Shown here piece by piece: positions 1 to 9,472 of a stretch of DNA of 64,000 nt. The notes under the pieces were generated by a model, which saw only the letters and a program-made list of their open reading frames with translations, searched no databases and was not told the DNA's origin. The first letter of the stretch is position 1. Every line of letters starts with the position of its first letter. The position numbers and the translations under genes were made by a program. Source of the DNA: Candidatus Methylopumilus turicensis (GTDB lineage: Bacteria > Pseudomonadota > Gammaproteobacteria > Burkholderiales > Methylophilaceae); contig NZ_LN794158.1 of assembly GCF_000953015.1 (NCBI RefSeq), positions 1,364,001-1,428,000 on the forward strand, in the 5' to 3' direction.

Positions 1-771
1 GATGACTTTTTCAGTACCAACCGCATTAATGTTGGACCAAAAGCTAACGTTCCCCGCAACATCTGAAGCACTCAGGAGCTGACTCTCTTGTAGCCTACTC
101 TTTAAGTGCTTTGCTACAGCATCGCCTGTATCAACCAACACAACGCTTCCTCCAGCCAATTGTTCGATTAAAGGCTTTAAAAAGGGGTAATGCGTACATC
201 CCAACACAATGGTATCTGCATTGGCGTCTAACAAAGGCTGAACATACTGACGCAACAACGCCACTGTTGATGCATCAGCAAGCTCGCCTTTTTCCACACA
301 CTCTACCAAGCCAATGCATGCTTGCGTCACGACTTGAACGCCCTGTCCATAATGTTCCAATAAAGCAGCAAACTGAACACTTTTTAGGGTGCCGCTAGTC
401 GCGAGCACACCAACTACGCCTGTTTTTGTTGCCGCTACCGCAGGCTTCAATGCTGGCTCCATACCAATAATCAATAAGTCAGAGTAGCGTTCACGTAAGT
501 CAGCCACTGCTGCGGCAGTAGCCGTGTTGCATGCAACGACCAAAGCTTTAACACCTTGATTGATTAAAAATTCAGCCAAATAAAAACTTCGTGCTCGAAT
601 AAACGCCGGTGTTTGATTGCCATAGGGGGCAAACTTAGAATCAGCGACATAAATAAGATCTTCATGTGGCATCAATGCCCGAAGGTGTTTGAGCACAGAA
701 ATACCGCCCACACCTGAGTCAAAAACACCGATAGGGGCGGCAGAAAAATTCAAGTTTTTTTGCATGCCCAT
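1..771 (-). CDS. murI: Glutamate racemase, 3' end cut by window edge
   Basis: Converts L-glutamate to D-glutamate for peptidoglycan in the cytoplasm. The minus-strand frame is open from 771 to base 1 (257 codons) without a stop, so the C-terminus lies outside the window. The family signature FDSGVGG is near residue 17. The two catalytic cysteines are in VVACNTA (Cys81) and LGCTHYP (Cys192), as the family requires. Two in-frame ATGs, 771 and 765, could start it. Divergent from the adenosyltransferase gene to the right. The assignment is firm. Confidence 0.93.
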   Translation of the reverse strand, partial: MGMQKNLNFSAAPIGVFDSGVGGISVLKHLRALMPHEDLIYVADSKFAPYGNQTPAFIRARSFYLAEFLINQGVKALVVACNTATAAAVADLRERYSDLLIIGMEPALKPAVAATKTGVVGVLATSGTLKSVQFAALLEHYGQGVQVVTQACIGLVECVEKGELADASTVALLRQYVQPLLDANADTIVLGCTHYPFLKPLIEQLAGGSVVLVDTGDAVAKHLKSRLQESQLLSASDVAGNVSFWSNINAVGTEKVI

Positions 772-861
772 GAGTTTAGCTGAACTCGCACCAGAATGTC
801 ATTTTCTATCATCAGCATCAGTTACAATATCAACTATATTAAAAGCTTCAAGGATATCAAG

Positions 862-1407
862 GTGGCGAATAGACTAAGTAAGATTTATACAAAAACAGGG
901 GACACAGGCACCACAGGCCTTGGTGATGGCTCACGAATCAATAAAGACAGTTTACGTATCGACGCCATGGGTGACGTTGATGAGCTAAACGCAGTGATCG
1001 GAATATTGCTGACTGAACCATTACCTGAAGCGATACGAAGCACGCTTGATGATGTTCAACATGATCTGTTTGATGTGGGAGGGGAAATCTGCATTCCGGG
1101 CTACACCATGCTAAAAACAGAACGCGTCACTGCACTAGAAAATGTGCTCGATGAACTAAACGAGCCCCTTCCATCACTTAAAGAATTTATTTTGCCTGGT
1201 GGCTCCCGCGCTTCTGCCTACTGTCATTTAGCACGAACAGTATGCCGACGTGCTGAGCGCTCCATGATTAAGCTCAACCGTGATGAAACAGTCACCGTCA
1301 TTTCATTGCAATACATCAACCGTTTGTCAGACTTGTTATTTGTCATGTGTCGCAGCATCAATCATGCTGCCAACGTGCCCGATGTCTTGTGGCATAATAA
1401 ATCTTAA
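862..1407 (+). CDS. Cob(I)alamin adenosyltransferase, PduO type
   Basis: Transfers adenosyl from ATP to cob(I)alamin to make coenzyme B12. The N-terminus has the ATP-binding TKTGDTGTTGLGDGSR stretch; later come DELNAVIG and the conserved ARTVCRRAER helix near the C-terminus, all typical of the trimeric PduO/MMAB family (about 180 residues). An upstream ATG at 796 is possible, but homology begins at the GTG at 862 behind an AAGGA at 850-854, giving 181 residues. No other B12 gene is visible, so it probably serves salvage. Confidence 0.88.
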   Translation: MANRLSKIYTKTGDTGTTGLGDGSRINKDSLRIDAMGDVDELNAVIGILLTEPLPEAIRSTLDDVQHDLFDVGGEICIPGYTMLKTERVTALENVLDELNEPLPSLKEFILPGGSRASAYCHLARTVCRRAERSMIKLNRDETVTVISLQYINRLSDLLFVMCRSINHAANVPDVLWHNKS

Positions 1408-1435
1408 ATTAAGAACAACTGAACCTTGAGCCTGA

Positions 1436-2836
1436 ATGATTAAAAAACTACTGCAGCGCGTATTTTCAAAAAAAGACAAATCCGCCAAGCATGAAACTGC
1501 CAAGCAAAATGGCCGGGCTAATAAGCCCGCCGACACCAATAAAAATGCAGGTCATAGCGCCAAACGTATTGCGAGTAAAACGCATGGAATTGACCGTCGT
1601 TTGCTCAGCAATGCTGCCGTAAAAACAACCGAAGGTTTGCAAAAAGCCGGCTTCGAAGCTTACATTGTTGGCGGTGCAGTAAGAGACCTGCTCCTCAAAA
1701 AGCGTCCTAAAGATTTTGATGTGGCGACCGATGCTACGCCAGAACAAGTGAATCGTGTGTTCCGCCGCTCACGCATTATTGGACGCCGATTCCGACTAGT
1801 GCATGTGATGTTTGGTGACGAAACCATCGAGGTTTCGACCTTCCGCGGCAGCCATTTGGGCGAAAGTGATGAGAACCAAGTGGCCGACTCCGGTCGAATT
1901 CTGCGTGATAACGTTTTTGGCAACCAAGAAGAGGATGCCGTTCGTCGCGATTTCACTGCCAATGCGCTGTATTACGATCCAGCGACCGAAGATGTCCTAG
2001 ATTTCCACAACGGTGTCCCCGATATTCAAGCTGGAATATTAAAAATGATTGGCGACCCCGTTACTCGCTATCGTGAAGACCCAGTGCGAATGCTCAGAGC
2101 TATTCGTCTTTCGGCAAAATTAGGTTTAAAAATAGATGGGGCAACAGAATCACCCATTCCAAAATTAGCGACACTGTTAAATGATGTGCCTCCGTCACGT
2201 CTGTTTGATGAAATGCTCAAATTATTCTTGTCTGGCCACGCGATTGAAAGCGTTATTCAATTGCGCAAACATGGCTTACATCACGGGCTACTTCCATTAC
2301 TAGACGTTGTGCTTGAACAACCTATCGGCGCAAAGTTCGTCAATTTAGCACTCAAAAATACTGACGCCCGCGTGCTGGCTGAAAAGCCTGTTTCACCTGG
2401 ATTTTTCTTCGCAACTTTACTTTGGCACGAAGTGTTGGTGGCATGGCAACGCTATCAAAAGCAAGGGAATCGTCCGATTCCTGCCCTTCATATGGCCATG
2501 ACAGAAGTCAGCGACATTCAAGCAGAGAAGCTCGCTATTCATAAACGCTACAGCACCACCATGAAGGAAATTTGGGGCCTACAACCTCGGTTTGAAATGC
2601 GTGTGGGCAAACGTCCATTTGGTCTACTAGAGCATCCACGCTATCGGGCCGCATATGACTTTTTGTTATTACGTTGTGAGTCAGGCGAAGTTCCGATGGA
2701 GCTTGGTGAATGGTGGACGAAGTTTGCAGAATCTCATGCAGATGAGCGCTTAACTCTGCTAAAAAACCTTCCCGCAGGCAACCAAACTGAATCCAAGCCT
2801 CGTCGTCGTCGCAGAAGAAAACCTCCTTCACAATGA
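1436..2836 (+). CDS. pcnB: Poly(A) polymerase I
   Basis: Adds poly(A) tails to RNA 3' ends and thereby promotes decay. The nucleotidyltransferase head has GGAVRDLLL and the metal-binding DFDVATDA (about residues 80-100), then RRDFTANALYYD, and an arginine-rich C-terminal tail (RRRRRRKPPSQ) as in PcnB rather than CCA-adding enzymes. The length of 466 residues fits. The N-terminal 40 residues are basic and low in complexity. The stop overlaps the folK start by 4 bases (ATGA), so the two are translationally coupled. Confidence 0.93.
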   Translation: MIKKLLQRVFSKKDKSAKHETAKQNGRANKPADTNKNAGHSAKRIASKTHGIDRRLLSNAAVKTTEGLQKAGFEAYIVGGAVRDLLLKKRPKDFDVATDATPEQVNRVFRRSRIIGRRFRLVHVMFGDETIEVSTFRGSHLGESDENQVADSGRILRDNVFGNQEEDAVRRDFTANALYYDPATEDVLDFHNGVPDIQAGILKMIGDPVTRYREDPVRMLRAIRLSAKLGLKIDGATESPIPKLATLLNDVPPSRLFDEMLKLFLSGHAIESVIQLRKHGLHHGLLPLLDVVLEQPIGAKFVNLALKNTDARVLAEKPVSPGFFFATLLWHEVLVAWQRYQKQGNRPIPALHMAMTEVSDIQAEKLAIHKRYSTTMKEIWGLQPRFEMRVGKRPFGLLEHPRYRAAYDFLLLRCESGEVPMELGEWWTKFAESHADERLTLLKNLPAGNQTESKPRRRRRRKPPSQ

Positions 2837-3312
2837 AGCACCAGGCTTTCATCGCTTTGGGGAGCAATCTAAATAATCCGCAAGCACAAATTGAGCAAGC
2901 TTTGCACAGCATTGCAAACACCCCAAAAATCAAGCTCATCAAAGCATCCTCACTCTACAAGACTGTCCCGATTGGTTATGACAATCAACCCGATTTTATG
3001 AATGCCGTTGCCGAAATAGAAACTGAATTAACGCCTTTAGCGCTGCTGCACGCAATCTTGGATATTGAAAACCAACATGGTCGAGAAAGGCCTTTTCCCA
3101 ATGCACCTAGAGTGCTTGACCTAGACGTTTTACTTTATGAGAACTTCGTCATCAACACACCAGAACTGACAATACCGCATCCAAGAATGCATTTACGGGG
3201 CTTTGTCATGTTGCCGCTTGCCGAAATCGCACCAAAAATTAACATTGGCAACCATGGATACGCTGACGTAGTTGCCGCAAAATGCGATAATCAGGGCGTA
3301 AGCAAACCTTAA
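2833..3312 (+). CDS. folK: HPPK, 6-hydroxymethyl-7,8-dihydropterin pyrophosphokinase
   Basis: Makes the pterin pyrophosphate used in folate synthesis. The start AFIALGSNLNNP is the family N-terminus, and the pterin/ATP-binding signature RPFPNAPRVLDLDVLLY lies around residues 82-98. At 159 residues it is standard in length. It overlaps pcnB by 4 bases and is followed 29 bases later by a deoxynucleoside kinase, so it is part of the pcnB-folK-dgk-panBC run. Confidence 0.95.
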   Translation: MKHQAFIALGSNLNNPQAQIEQALHSIANTPKIKLIKASSLYKTVPIGYDNQPDFMNAVAEIETELTPLALLHAILDIENQHGRERPFPNAPRVLDLDVLLYENFVINTPELTIPHPRMHLRGFVMLPLAEIAPKINIGNHGYADVVAAKCDNQGVSKP

Positions 3313-3341
3313 TTTTAAAAATAAGTCCTCAGGTATAAAAC

Positions 3342-3995
3342 GTGAAAATGAATATCACAGAAAAATTTCCCTACATTGTGATAGAGGGGCCAATTGGCAG
3401 CGGCAAGACCACGCTTGCGCGTAAATTAGCCGATCAATTTCCTGTGAACTTATTACTAGAAAAAGCAGAAGCCAACCCCTTTTTAGCAAGGTTCTATCAA
3501 GATGCTGAGCGCTACGCGTTACCAACTCAGCTTTTCTTTTTGCATCAACGTAGCAATCAAATTCGTGATTTAAGTCAGCGCGATATTTTTGGCGATGCCA
3601 CTATCGCAGACTTTTTTTTAGAAAAAGATCCGTTATTTGCCCGCCTCAACTTAAATGATGAAGAGTTTTCACTTTACCGACAAATTTATCAAACCATGGA
3701 AGTGCAAGCGGCTAGGCCAGACTTAGTCATTTACTTACAAACTCCTGTAGACGCCCTTATTGAACGCGTCGAGCAGCGCAATATCAGCTATGAGCAAGCT
3801 ATTCCGCGTGAATATCTAACGCGACTTTCGGATGCTTACAGTGAATTCTTCCACACCTACGACAGTTCACCGTTGCTGATTGTGAATAATGAAAAAATCA
3901 ACATCACCACCAGCGATGAAGCACTAGATCTGCTCGTTGAACGCATTATGCAAGTGCAAAGCCGCCGTGAGTTTTTCAATCCCGATTGGAACTAA
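3342..3995 (+). CDS. Deoxynucleoside (deoxyadenosine/deoxyguanosine) kinase family protein
   Basis: Phosphorylates deoxynucleosides for salvage; the exact substrate cannot be read from sequence. The P-loop GPIGSGKTT sits near residues 16-24, followed by the family's DFFLEKD region and a LID-like ERVEQRNISYEQ segment near residue 145. The start is GTG 3342 or ATG 3348, with no strong ribosome site for either. It lies between folK and panB, an order common in Betaproteobacteria, and panB begins 7 bases after its stop. Confidence 0.85.
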   Translation: MKMNITEKFPYIVIEGPIGSGKTTLARKLADQFPVNLLLEKAEANPFLARFYQDAERYALPTQLFFLHQRSNQIRDLSQRDIFGDATIADFFLEKDPLFARLNLNDEEFSLYRQIYQTMEVQAARPDLVIYLQTPVDALIERVEQRNISYEQAIPREYLTRLSDAYSEFFHTYDSSPLLIVNNEKINITTSDEALDLLVERIMQVQSRREFFNPDWN

Positions 3996-4002
3996 GCGCA
4001 AC

Positions 4003-4815
4003 ATGTCGCTAGAAAAACTAAAGAGTCTTGTTACACGCGATGAGAAAATCGCTATGCTTACCTGCTATGACGCTACCTTTGCAAAACTTAATGAAGCAGC
4101 AGGCGTCGATATGCTTTTAGTCGGCGACTCGCTGGGAATGGTGTTACAAGGCGCCGAAAACACATTGGCCGTATCCATGCGGGACATGGAATACCACACC
4201 CAGTCGGTAGCCGCAGGCGTCAAAAGTTGTTGCATCATGACTGACATGCCTGCTGGAAGCTACGAGCAAAATAATGAAGTCGCATTGGTCAATGCAAAAA
4301 AACTGATGGCCGCGGGTGCCGATATCGTCAAGATTGAAGGTGGTGGAGGCATCGTTCAAACGGCGGAATTCTTAATTAAAAATGGCGTGCCTGTTTGCGC
4401 ACATTTAGGATTTACGCCGCAATCCGTCATGCAGTTGGGTGGTTATCGTATTCAAGGGAAAACGGACGAAAGCGCGCTCAACATTTTACAAGACGCCATC
4501 GAAATGGACAAAATAGGCGTGAGTTTTGTGTTGCTGGAAATGGTACCAGCTGCTCTGGCTAAGCGGATTACCGAAAGCATCAAAGCACCAACCATTGGTA
4601 TTGGTGCTGGCGTTGATTGCGATGGGCAAGTGCTGGTCATTCAAGACCTACTTGGCATTTACACTGGCCCTGCATCCAAAAGACCCGATGATTTCAAATC
4701 GCCGCGATTTACTAAAAATTTCTTGGTAGAAAACCACACTATTCAAGCCGCGATTCAAGCTTATGTGTCCGCAGTGAAAAACAAAACGTTTCCTAGCGTT
4801 GAACACAGCTATTAA
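4003..4815 (+). CDS. panB: 3-methyl-2-oxobutanoate hydroxymethyltransferase
   Basis: First step of pantothenate synthesis: transfers a hydroxymethyl group from methylene-THF to ketoisovalerate. Recognisable segments are MLTCYDATFAKL, VGDSLGMVLQG (metal and substrate site) and the C-terminal GIGAGVDCDGQVLV with HDLLG-type QDLLGI. The ATG at 4003 gives 270 residues, matching the family; the longer upstream frame overlaps the kinase gene and is not conserved. panC follows 5 bases after the stop. Confidence 0.96.
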   Translation: MSLEKLKSLVTRDEKIAMLTCYDATFAKLNEAAGVDMLLVGDSLGMVLQGAENTLAVSMRDMEYHTQSVAAGVKSCCIMTDMPAGSYEQNNEVALVNAKKLMAAGADIVKIEGGGGIVQTAEFLIKNGVPVCAHLGFTPQSVMQLGGYRIQGKTDESALNILQDAIEMDKIGVSFVLLEMVPAALAKRITESIKAPTIGIGAGVDCDGQVLVIQDLLGIYTGPASKRPDDFKSPRFTKNFLVENHTIQAAIQAYVSAVKNKTFPSVEHSY

Positions 4816-4820
4816 ATTTT

Positions 4821-5696
4821 ATGCAGATCGTTAAAACCTCTGAAACTTTGTCACAAGCATTAGCAAAACAAACAGCGATTGCCTTTGTACCAACCATGGG
4901 CAATTTGCATGCAGGGCATATTCAATTAGTTGAGCTTGCAAAAACGAAAAACGCTTGTGTTGTGGTCAGCATTTTTGTGAACCCATTGCAATTTGCCGCA
5001 AATGAAGACTTGAGCAAGTATCCACGAACGTTGGATGTTGACTTGGCAAAACTAAAAGCAGCAGGTGCTGATATTGTATTCACGCCAAGCGAACAGGAAA
5101 TATATCCAGACTTTGATGCTTCGACTAATAACACCCATCAAAGCATCAGCATCAACTTACCAAGTATCGCTAACGAACTATGCGGCGCAGCAAGGCCAGG
5201 GCATTTCTCAGGCATGGCGACCGTGGTTCTCAAACTATTCAATCTCGTATTTTTTAACGGCGCACAAACTAAAATCGCTATTTTTGGAAAAAAAGACTTC
5301 CAACAGCTATTCATCATTCGTGACATGGTGAAGCAATTTAATTTGCCTATTGAAATTATGGCTGCCGATACCAAGCGCGAGGAGGATGGCTTGGCGATGA
5401 GTTCTCGCAATGGCTATCTAACACCCGCACAAAAGTTAGAAGCACCGCGTTTGTACAGTGAATTGAGCTTGTTAGTTGATGCGATCAAACAAGGCAATAC
5501 TGATTTTAAAGCCTTAGAGGCAAGAAGCACAGAATGCTTAACGCAGCTAGGATGGATAGTGGATTACATCTCAGTCCGTTCAGCGCAAACACTCCTTCCT
5601 GCAACGCAAAACGATAACAAGCTTGTCGTACTTGGTGCCGCACGTCAGGGCACAACAAGATTAATCGACAATATCGAATTCAATTTAACTGCTTAA
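4821..5696 (+). CDS. panC: Pantoate-beta-alanine ligase
   Basis: Joins pantoate and beta-alanine with ATP. The HIGH-type motif HAGH lies in PTMGNLHAGHIQLV (near residue 31) and the KMSKS-like region is DGLAMSSRNGYL near residue 190; GKKDFQQL is also conserved. It has 291 residues, typical being about 280. Directly downstream of panB. panD, which supplies its beta-alanine, is the next gene, so the whole pantothenate branch except panE is here. Confidence 0.96.
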   Translation: MQIVKTSETLSQALAKQTAIAFVPTMGNLHAGHIQLVELAKTKNACVVVSIFVNPLQFAANEDLSKYPRTLDVDLAKLKAAGADIVFTPSEQEIYPDFDASTNNTHQSISINLPSIANELCGAARPGHFSGMATVVLKLFNLVFFNGAQTKIAIFGKKDFQQLFIIRDMVKQFNLPIEIMAADTKREEDGLAMSSRNGYLTPAQKLEAPRLYSELSLLVDAIKQGNTDFKALEARSTECLTQLGWIVDYISVRSAQTLLPATQNDNKLVVLGAARQGTTRLIDNIEFNLTA

Positions 5697-5800
5697 AACC
5701 CCTGTCCAGCCTTGGACTTATCCAAGTTTTTGTAATTTTGCGTGACCGACACTAAGCGACTATAATGTGCGTGCTTTTCAATCAAAACCATAGGAAATCT

Positions 5801-6181
5801 ATGCAAAGAACCATGCTCAAATCCAAATTGCACCGAGTGCGCTGCACGCATTCGGAGCTGGACTATGAGGGCTCATGTGCGATTGATGAAGACTTGCTTG
5901 ATGCAGCTGACATTCATGAATATCAACAAATCGACATCTACAACATCAGTAATGGTGAGCGCTTCACTACGTACGCAATTCGTGCGCAACGTGGCTCTGG
6001 TATTATTTCCGTGAATGGCGCCGCTGCTCGTAAGGCTGATCCAGGCAATTTATTGATTATCGCTAGCTATGCAAGCTATACCGAATTAGAACTCGAAAAA
6101 TTCAAACCCCAACTCGTTTACGTTGACCAAGATAACCGTATCGTTGACCAACGACGCGGCATTCCTGTTCAAGCGGCGTAA
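5801..6181 (+). CDS. panD: Aspartate 1-decarboxylase proenzyme
   Basis: Makes beta-alanine from aspartate. The self-cleavage site is YEG-SCAID with Ser25, which becomes the pyruvoyl group. The start at 5801 follows a good ribosome site (TAGGAA at 5791-5796) and gives 126 residues that begin [13 protein letters not shown], aligning end to end with the Escherichia coli protein. A longer frame from 5765 is unlikely. It is 104 bases from panC, so it may have its own promoter. Confidence 0.96.
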   Translation: MQRTMLKSKLHRVRCTHSELDYEGSCAIDEDLLDAADIHEYQQIDIYNISNGERFTTYAIRAQRGSGIISVNGAAARKADPGNLLIIASYASYTELELEKFKPQLVYVDQDNRIVDQRRGIPVQAA

Positions 6182-6230
6182 GCCCTTCACACTCAATTTA
6201 CCAGCAAATTCACCACAAGAAAGTAGCCCT

Positions 6231-6593
6231 ATGGAACTAGAAGCAATGAAACAAGCCGTTGTTGACGCGCTTGAAGACATCAAAGGCTATGACATCACCG
6301 TAATGGATGTGCGTAAATTGACGTCAATGGCCAGTTATATGATTGTGGCAAACGCCACCTCATCACGCCAAACTAAGGCAATGGCAAATAATGTGATTGT
6401 TAAATTAAAAGAGCTTGGTGTTGAAGCACGCGGGACTGAAGGTGAGCGCGAAGGAGAATGGGTATTGGTCGACTTGGGCGATATTATTGTTCACATTATG
6501 CTGCCAGCGACACGCGCCTATTACAACCTAGAGCAACTTTGGGGTGCGGCAGAAGGCAATCGCCACATCACCAACGACACTAAAGCGCCCTAA
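6231..6593 (+). CDS. rsfS: Ribosome silencing factor RsfS
   Basis: Binds uL14 on the 50S subunit and blocks subunit joining in starvation. Diagnostic segments are KGYDITVMDVR, the YMIVANATSSRQ region and the EGEWVLVDLGDIIVHIM strand near residues 77-93. The ATG at 6231 gives 120 residues, usual for the family; an ATG five codons later is also possible. It is followed by rlmH, the usual neighbour; the gene nadD that often precedes this pair is absent. Confidence 0.94.
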   Translation: MELEAMKQAVVDALEDIKGYDITVMDVRKLTSMASYMIVANATSSRQTKAMANNVIVKLKELGVEARGTEGEREGEWVLVDLGDIIVHIMLPATRAYYNLEQLWGAAEGNRHITNDTKAP

Positions 6594-6628
6594 ATTGCTT
6601 GCCGCTTGAGCTTCAAGCACGTACCAAT

Positions 6629-7096
6629 ATGAAAATACGCATCATCAGTGTTGGTCACAAAATGCCAACGTGGGTTGAGCAAGCATGCGCTGAATATATT
6701 AAACGCATGCCACGTGAGGCCACGGTCGACATCATCGAAATCAAACCTGATAAACGCGCTGCTGGCAAAAATGCCAATGTTGTTCAAGAAGCCGAAGCTA
6801 AGCGCATTTTAGAAGCTTGTGGCAAAGATTTTGTTGTCGCGCTTGATGAGCGTGGCGCAGAAGTCACTACATTGCAATTGGCTGAGCGCATGAGTAGTTG
6901 GCTAGGCAATGGTCGTGACGTTTGCCTGCTTGTTGGTGGCGCTGACGGTTTGCATCCTGACATCAAAAAAAATGCAGACTGGCTATGGAGCTTATCGAAA
7001 CTCACGCTGCCACATGGCATGGTGCGCGTCGTGCTCGCGGAGCAACTTTATCGCGCTTGGTCTGTCATTAACCATCATCCATACCATCGAGAGTAA
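6629..7096 (+). CDS. rlmH: 23S rRNA pseudouridine-1915 N3-methyltransferase
   Basis: SPOUT methyltransferase acting on the 70S ribosome. The start MKIRIISVGHKMP and the SAM-binding knot region CLLVGGADGLHPD near residues 101-113 are diagnostic, as is the C-terminal AEQLYRAWSVINHHPYHRE. The ATG at 6629 gives the canonical 155 residues. It is 35 bases behind rsfS, with which it is usually co-transcribed. Confidence 0.96.
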   Translation: MKIRIISVGHKMPTWVEQACAEYIKRMPREATVDIIEIKPDKRAAGKNANVVQEAEAKRILEACGKDFVVALDERGAEVTTLQLAERMSSWLGNGRDVCLLVGGADGLHPDIKKNADWLWSLSKLTLPHGMVRVVLAEQLYRAWSVINHHPYHRE

Positions 7097-7123
7097 TCGC
7101 CTCAACGCGACCAAAACATCCGC

Positions 7124-8566
7124 ATGCAAGAATACAATAAATCTTTAGTGTGGTTTCGTCGAGATTTACGTGATTATGATCACGCTGCGCTTTACCATGC
7201 ACTTAAAAACTCAGCACAAGTTTTTTGCATCTTTGTATTTGATCAAGAGATACTAGACCAGTTAGAAGATAAAGCTGATCGTCGTGTTGAGTTTATCTGG
7301 GAAAGCCTCAAAGAACTTAAAGCGGCATTTCAAATGCAAGGGAGCGACCTGATTGTTGAGTATGGCGTTGCCAAAGAGATTGTGGTTAAAAAAGCGCTAG
7401 CATTAGGCGTTGAGGCTGTCTTCAGCAATCGTGATTACGAACCAAAGGCAGTAGCACGAGATGCCAATGTTGCGGAAAAACTAGCAAAACATAACATTGC
7501 GTTTCATCAATTTAAAGACCAGGTTTTATTTGAACAAGATGAAGTGCTGACGCAGCAGGGCAAATCTTACGGCGTGTTTACGCCATACAAAAACGCACAT
7601 CTTAAAAAGCTCGATGATTACTTTGTGCAAGCTTACCAGGTTGATCGCTATGCAAAGCATTTAGCAAAATATCAAGCTGATGCAATGTCTAGCTTGGACG
7701 AAATGGGCTTCAAAACAACCAATCTTAGTCAAATGAAATTGCCGACCGGCATGTCTGGCGCACTTCAACTGTTTGAAGATTTCAAAGACCGCATCACTCA
7801 CTACCAAGATGCGCGAAACTTCCCTGCAGTTAAAGGCCCCTCTTACCTTTCGGTACATTTACGTTTTGGCACGATTTCAATCCGTCATCTTGCAAGAACC
7901 GCAAAAAGTACTGGCGGCGCTGGTGCTGAAACATGGCTCAATGAGCTGATTTGGCGAGACTTTTACTTTCAGATTTTGTATCACCACCCTAAAGTAGCCG
8001 ATGGCAAGGCTTACAAAGCGGAATTTGATGCATTGCCGTTCCCTAATGACCAAGCAATTTTCCAAGCTTGGTGCGATGGTGCAACCGGCTACCCGCTGAT
8101 TGATGCGGCCATGAGACAACTGAACCAAACTGGCTATATGCACAATCGATTACGTATGGTGGTCGCTAGCTTCTTAGTGAAAGATTTATTAATCGACTGG
8201 CGTTGGGGCGAGCGTTATTTCGCTGAGAAACTGATCGACTTTGACCTAAGTGCTAACAATGGCGGATGGCAGTGGGCCGCCTCCACGGGCTGTGACTCAC
8301 AACCTTGGTTTAGAATTTTTAACCCCATTACCCAATCTGAAAAATTTGATAGCGCCGGCAAGTTTATCCGCAGATACGTCCCTGAGTTAGCGAATTGCTC
8401 AGACAAAGAAATACATGCGCCTTGGCTAATACCTTCTCTAAAACAAGAAATGCTTAATCTGCAAATCGGTAAAACTTACCCTCACCCAATTGTGGATCAT
8501 GCAACGCAGAGGAATTTGTCACTCGCTTTATACAAGAGTGCCGGGGAACACGCCGGGCAAAGCTGA
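7124..8566 (+). CDS. phr: Class I deoxyribodipyrimidine photolyase
   Basis: Repairs cyclobutane pyrimidine dimers with blue light, using FADH- and an antenna chromophore. The N-terminal antenna domain starts SLVWFRRDLRDYDHAAL. The FAD domain holds WLNELIWRDFY, GYPLIDAAMRQL, MHNRLRMVVASFL and GGWQWAASTGCD, the class I set, with the tryptophans of the electron relay region. It has 480 residues. It is 27 bases after rlmH. A second, more divergent photolyase-like gene is at 32,098-33,702. Confidence 0.92.
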   Translation: MQEYNKSLVWFRRDLRDYDHAALYHALKNSAQVFCIFVFDQEILDQLEDKADRRVEFIWESLKELKAAFQMQGSDLIVEYGVAKEIVVKKALALGVEAVFSNRDYEPKAVARDANVAEKLAKHNIAFHQFKDQVLFEQDEVLTQQGKSYGVFTPYKNAHLKKLDDYFVQAYQVDRYAKHLAKYQADAMSSLDEMGFKTTNLSQMKLPTGMSGALQLFEDFKDRITHYQDARNFPAVKGPSYLSVHLRFGTISIRHLARTAKSTGGAGAETWLNELIWRDFYFQILYHHPKVADGKAYKAEFDALPFPNDQAIFQAWCDGATGYPLIDAAMRQLNQTGYMHNRLRMVVASFLVKDLLIDWRWGERYFAEKLIDFDLSANNGGWQWAASTGCDSQPWFRIFNPITQSEKFDSAGKFIRRYVPELANCSDKEIHAPWLIPSLKQEMLNLQIGKTYPHPIVDHATQRNLSLALYKSAGEHAGQS

Positions 8567-8669
8567 GAAATAAAATTAAATTTATGGACACAAAAGTATC
8601 ACTCAGTTAAAGTAATCATTAATTGCATTAAGGTTTTTTATGCAAATTAATATTCAAATCGGAAATAAA

Positions 8670-9398
8670 ATGCGAACTAAATTTTTAACACTACTAATGG
8701 TATTGATCATCTCGCTCATGACAGGCTGTGCTTCAGTCGACAATAAAGATCCGCTTGAGGGTTTTAATCGTGGTGTTTATAAGTTTAATGATGTGTCTGA
8801 CAAAGCAGTTTTCAAACCAATCGCTGGCGCATACAAAGCGGTGCTGCCAACCCCTGTTAGAAGTGGTGTTAATAACTTCTTTGCAAACTTAAAAACATTT
8901 GTGACCGCCATTAACCAAGCGCTTCAGTTTAAATTTAACAAGGCGGCTGAAAGTGCAGGTCGTTTCGTGATCAACAGTACCGTGGGTATTGCAGGCTTGT
9001 TTGATATTGCATCCAAACAAGGCATCCCACAATACAAAGAAGATTTCGGCCAAACGCTTGGCTATTGGGGTGTAGGTAATGGAGCATATTTAATGCTACC
9101 ATTTTTTGGACCAAGTACCTTCCGCGACACGACAGGCTTGGCAGTAGATTTAATCACCATTGATCCTCTAGGATATGTTGATAATCCAAGAGTCCGTAAT
9201 ACTCTTATCGGCACTAAATTTATTGATACACGCGCAGCGCTACTTCCGGGCAGTGACTTGTTAGATGAAGCCGCGCTTGATCCATACACATTTATGCGTG
9301 ATGCTTATTTACAAAGACGTGCTAACCAAGTGGCGGATGGCGAAGTAGTTGTCAATTATGATGGCTTTGAGCCAGATAATTCTAAACCGTCCAAGTAA
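8670..9398 (+). CDS. mlaA: MlaA (VacJ) outer membrane lipoprotein
   Basis: Takes mislocalised phospholipids from the outer leaflet of the outer membrane and passes them to the MlaC pathway. The signal peptide ends in the lipobox LMTGC. The mature protein starts DPLEGFNRGVYKFND and contains GRFVINSTVGIAGLFD and the FGQTLGYWGVG region, all diagnostic. The ATG at 8670 fits the signal peptide better than the track of codons back to 8640. No mlaFEDCB genes are nearby. Confidence 0.94.
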   Translation: MRTKFLTLLMVLIISLMTGCASVDNKDPLEGFNRGVYKFNDVSDKAVFKPIAGAYKAVLPTPVRSGVNNFFANLKTFVTAINQALQFKFNKAAESAGRFVINSTVGIAGLFDIASKQGIPQYKEDFGQTLGYWGVGNGAYLMLPFFGPSTFRDTTGLAVDLITIDPLGYVDNPRVRNTLIGTKFIDTRAALLPGSDLLDEAALDPYTFMRDAYLQRRANQVADGEVVVNYDGFEPDNSKPSK

Positions 9399-9414
9399 CT
9401 CATGCTTTAACAAA

Positions 9415-9443
9415 AGCCATGTTCATCAGAGCATGGTTTTTTT
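9415..9443 (+). terminator. Terminator behind mlaA
   Basis: CCATG and CATGG arms around a 10-base loop, followed by seven T. It lies between the convergent mlaA and pmbA genes and reads in the mlaA direction. Confidence 0.6.
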
Positions 9444-9472
9444 GTGCCTATCGAAATCACCGATCTTTGTGA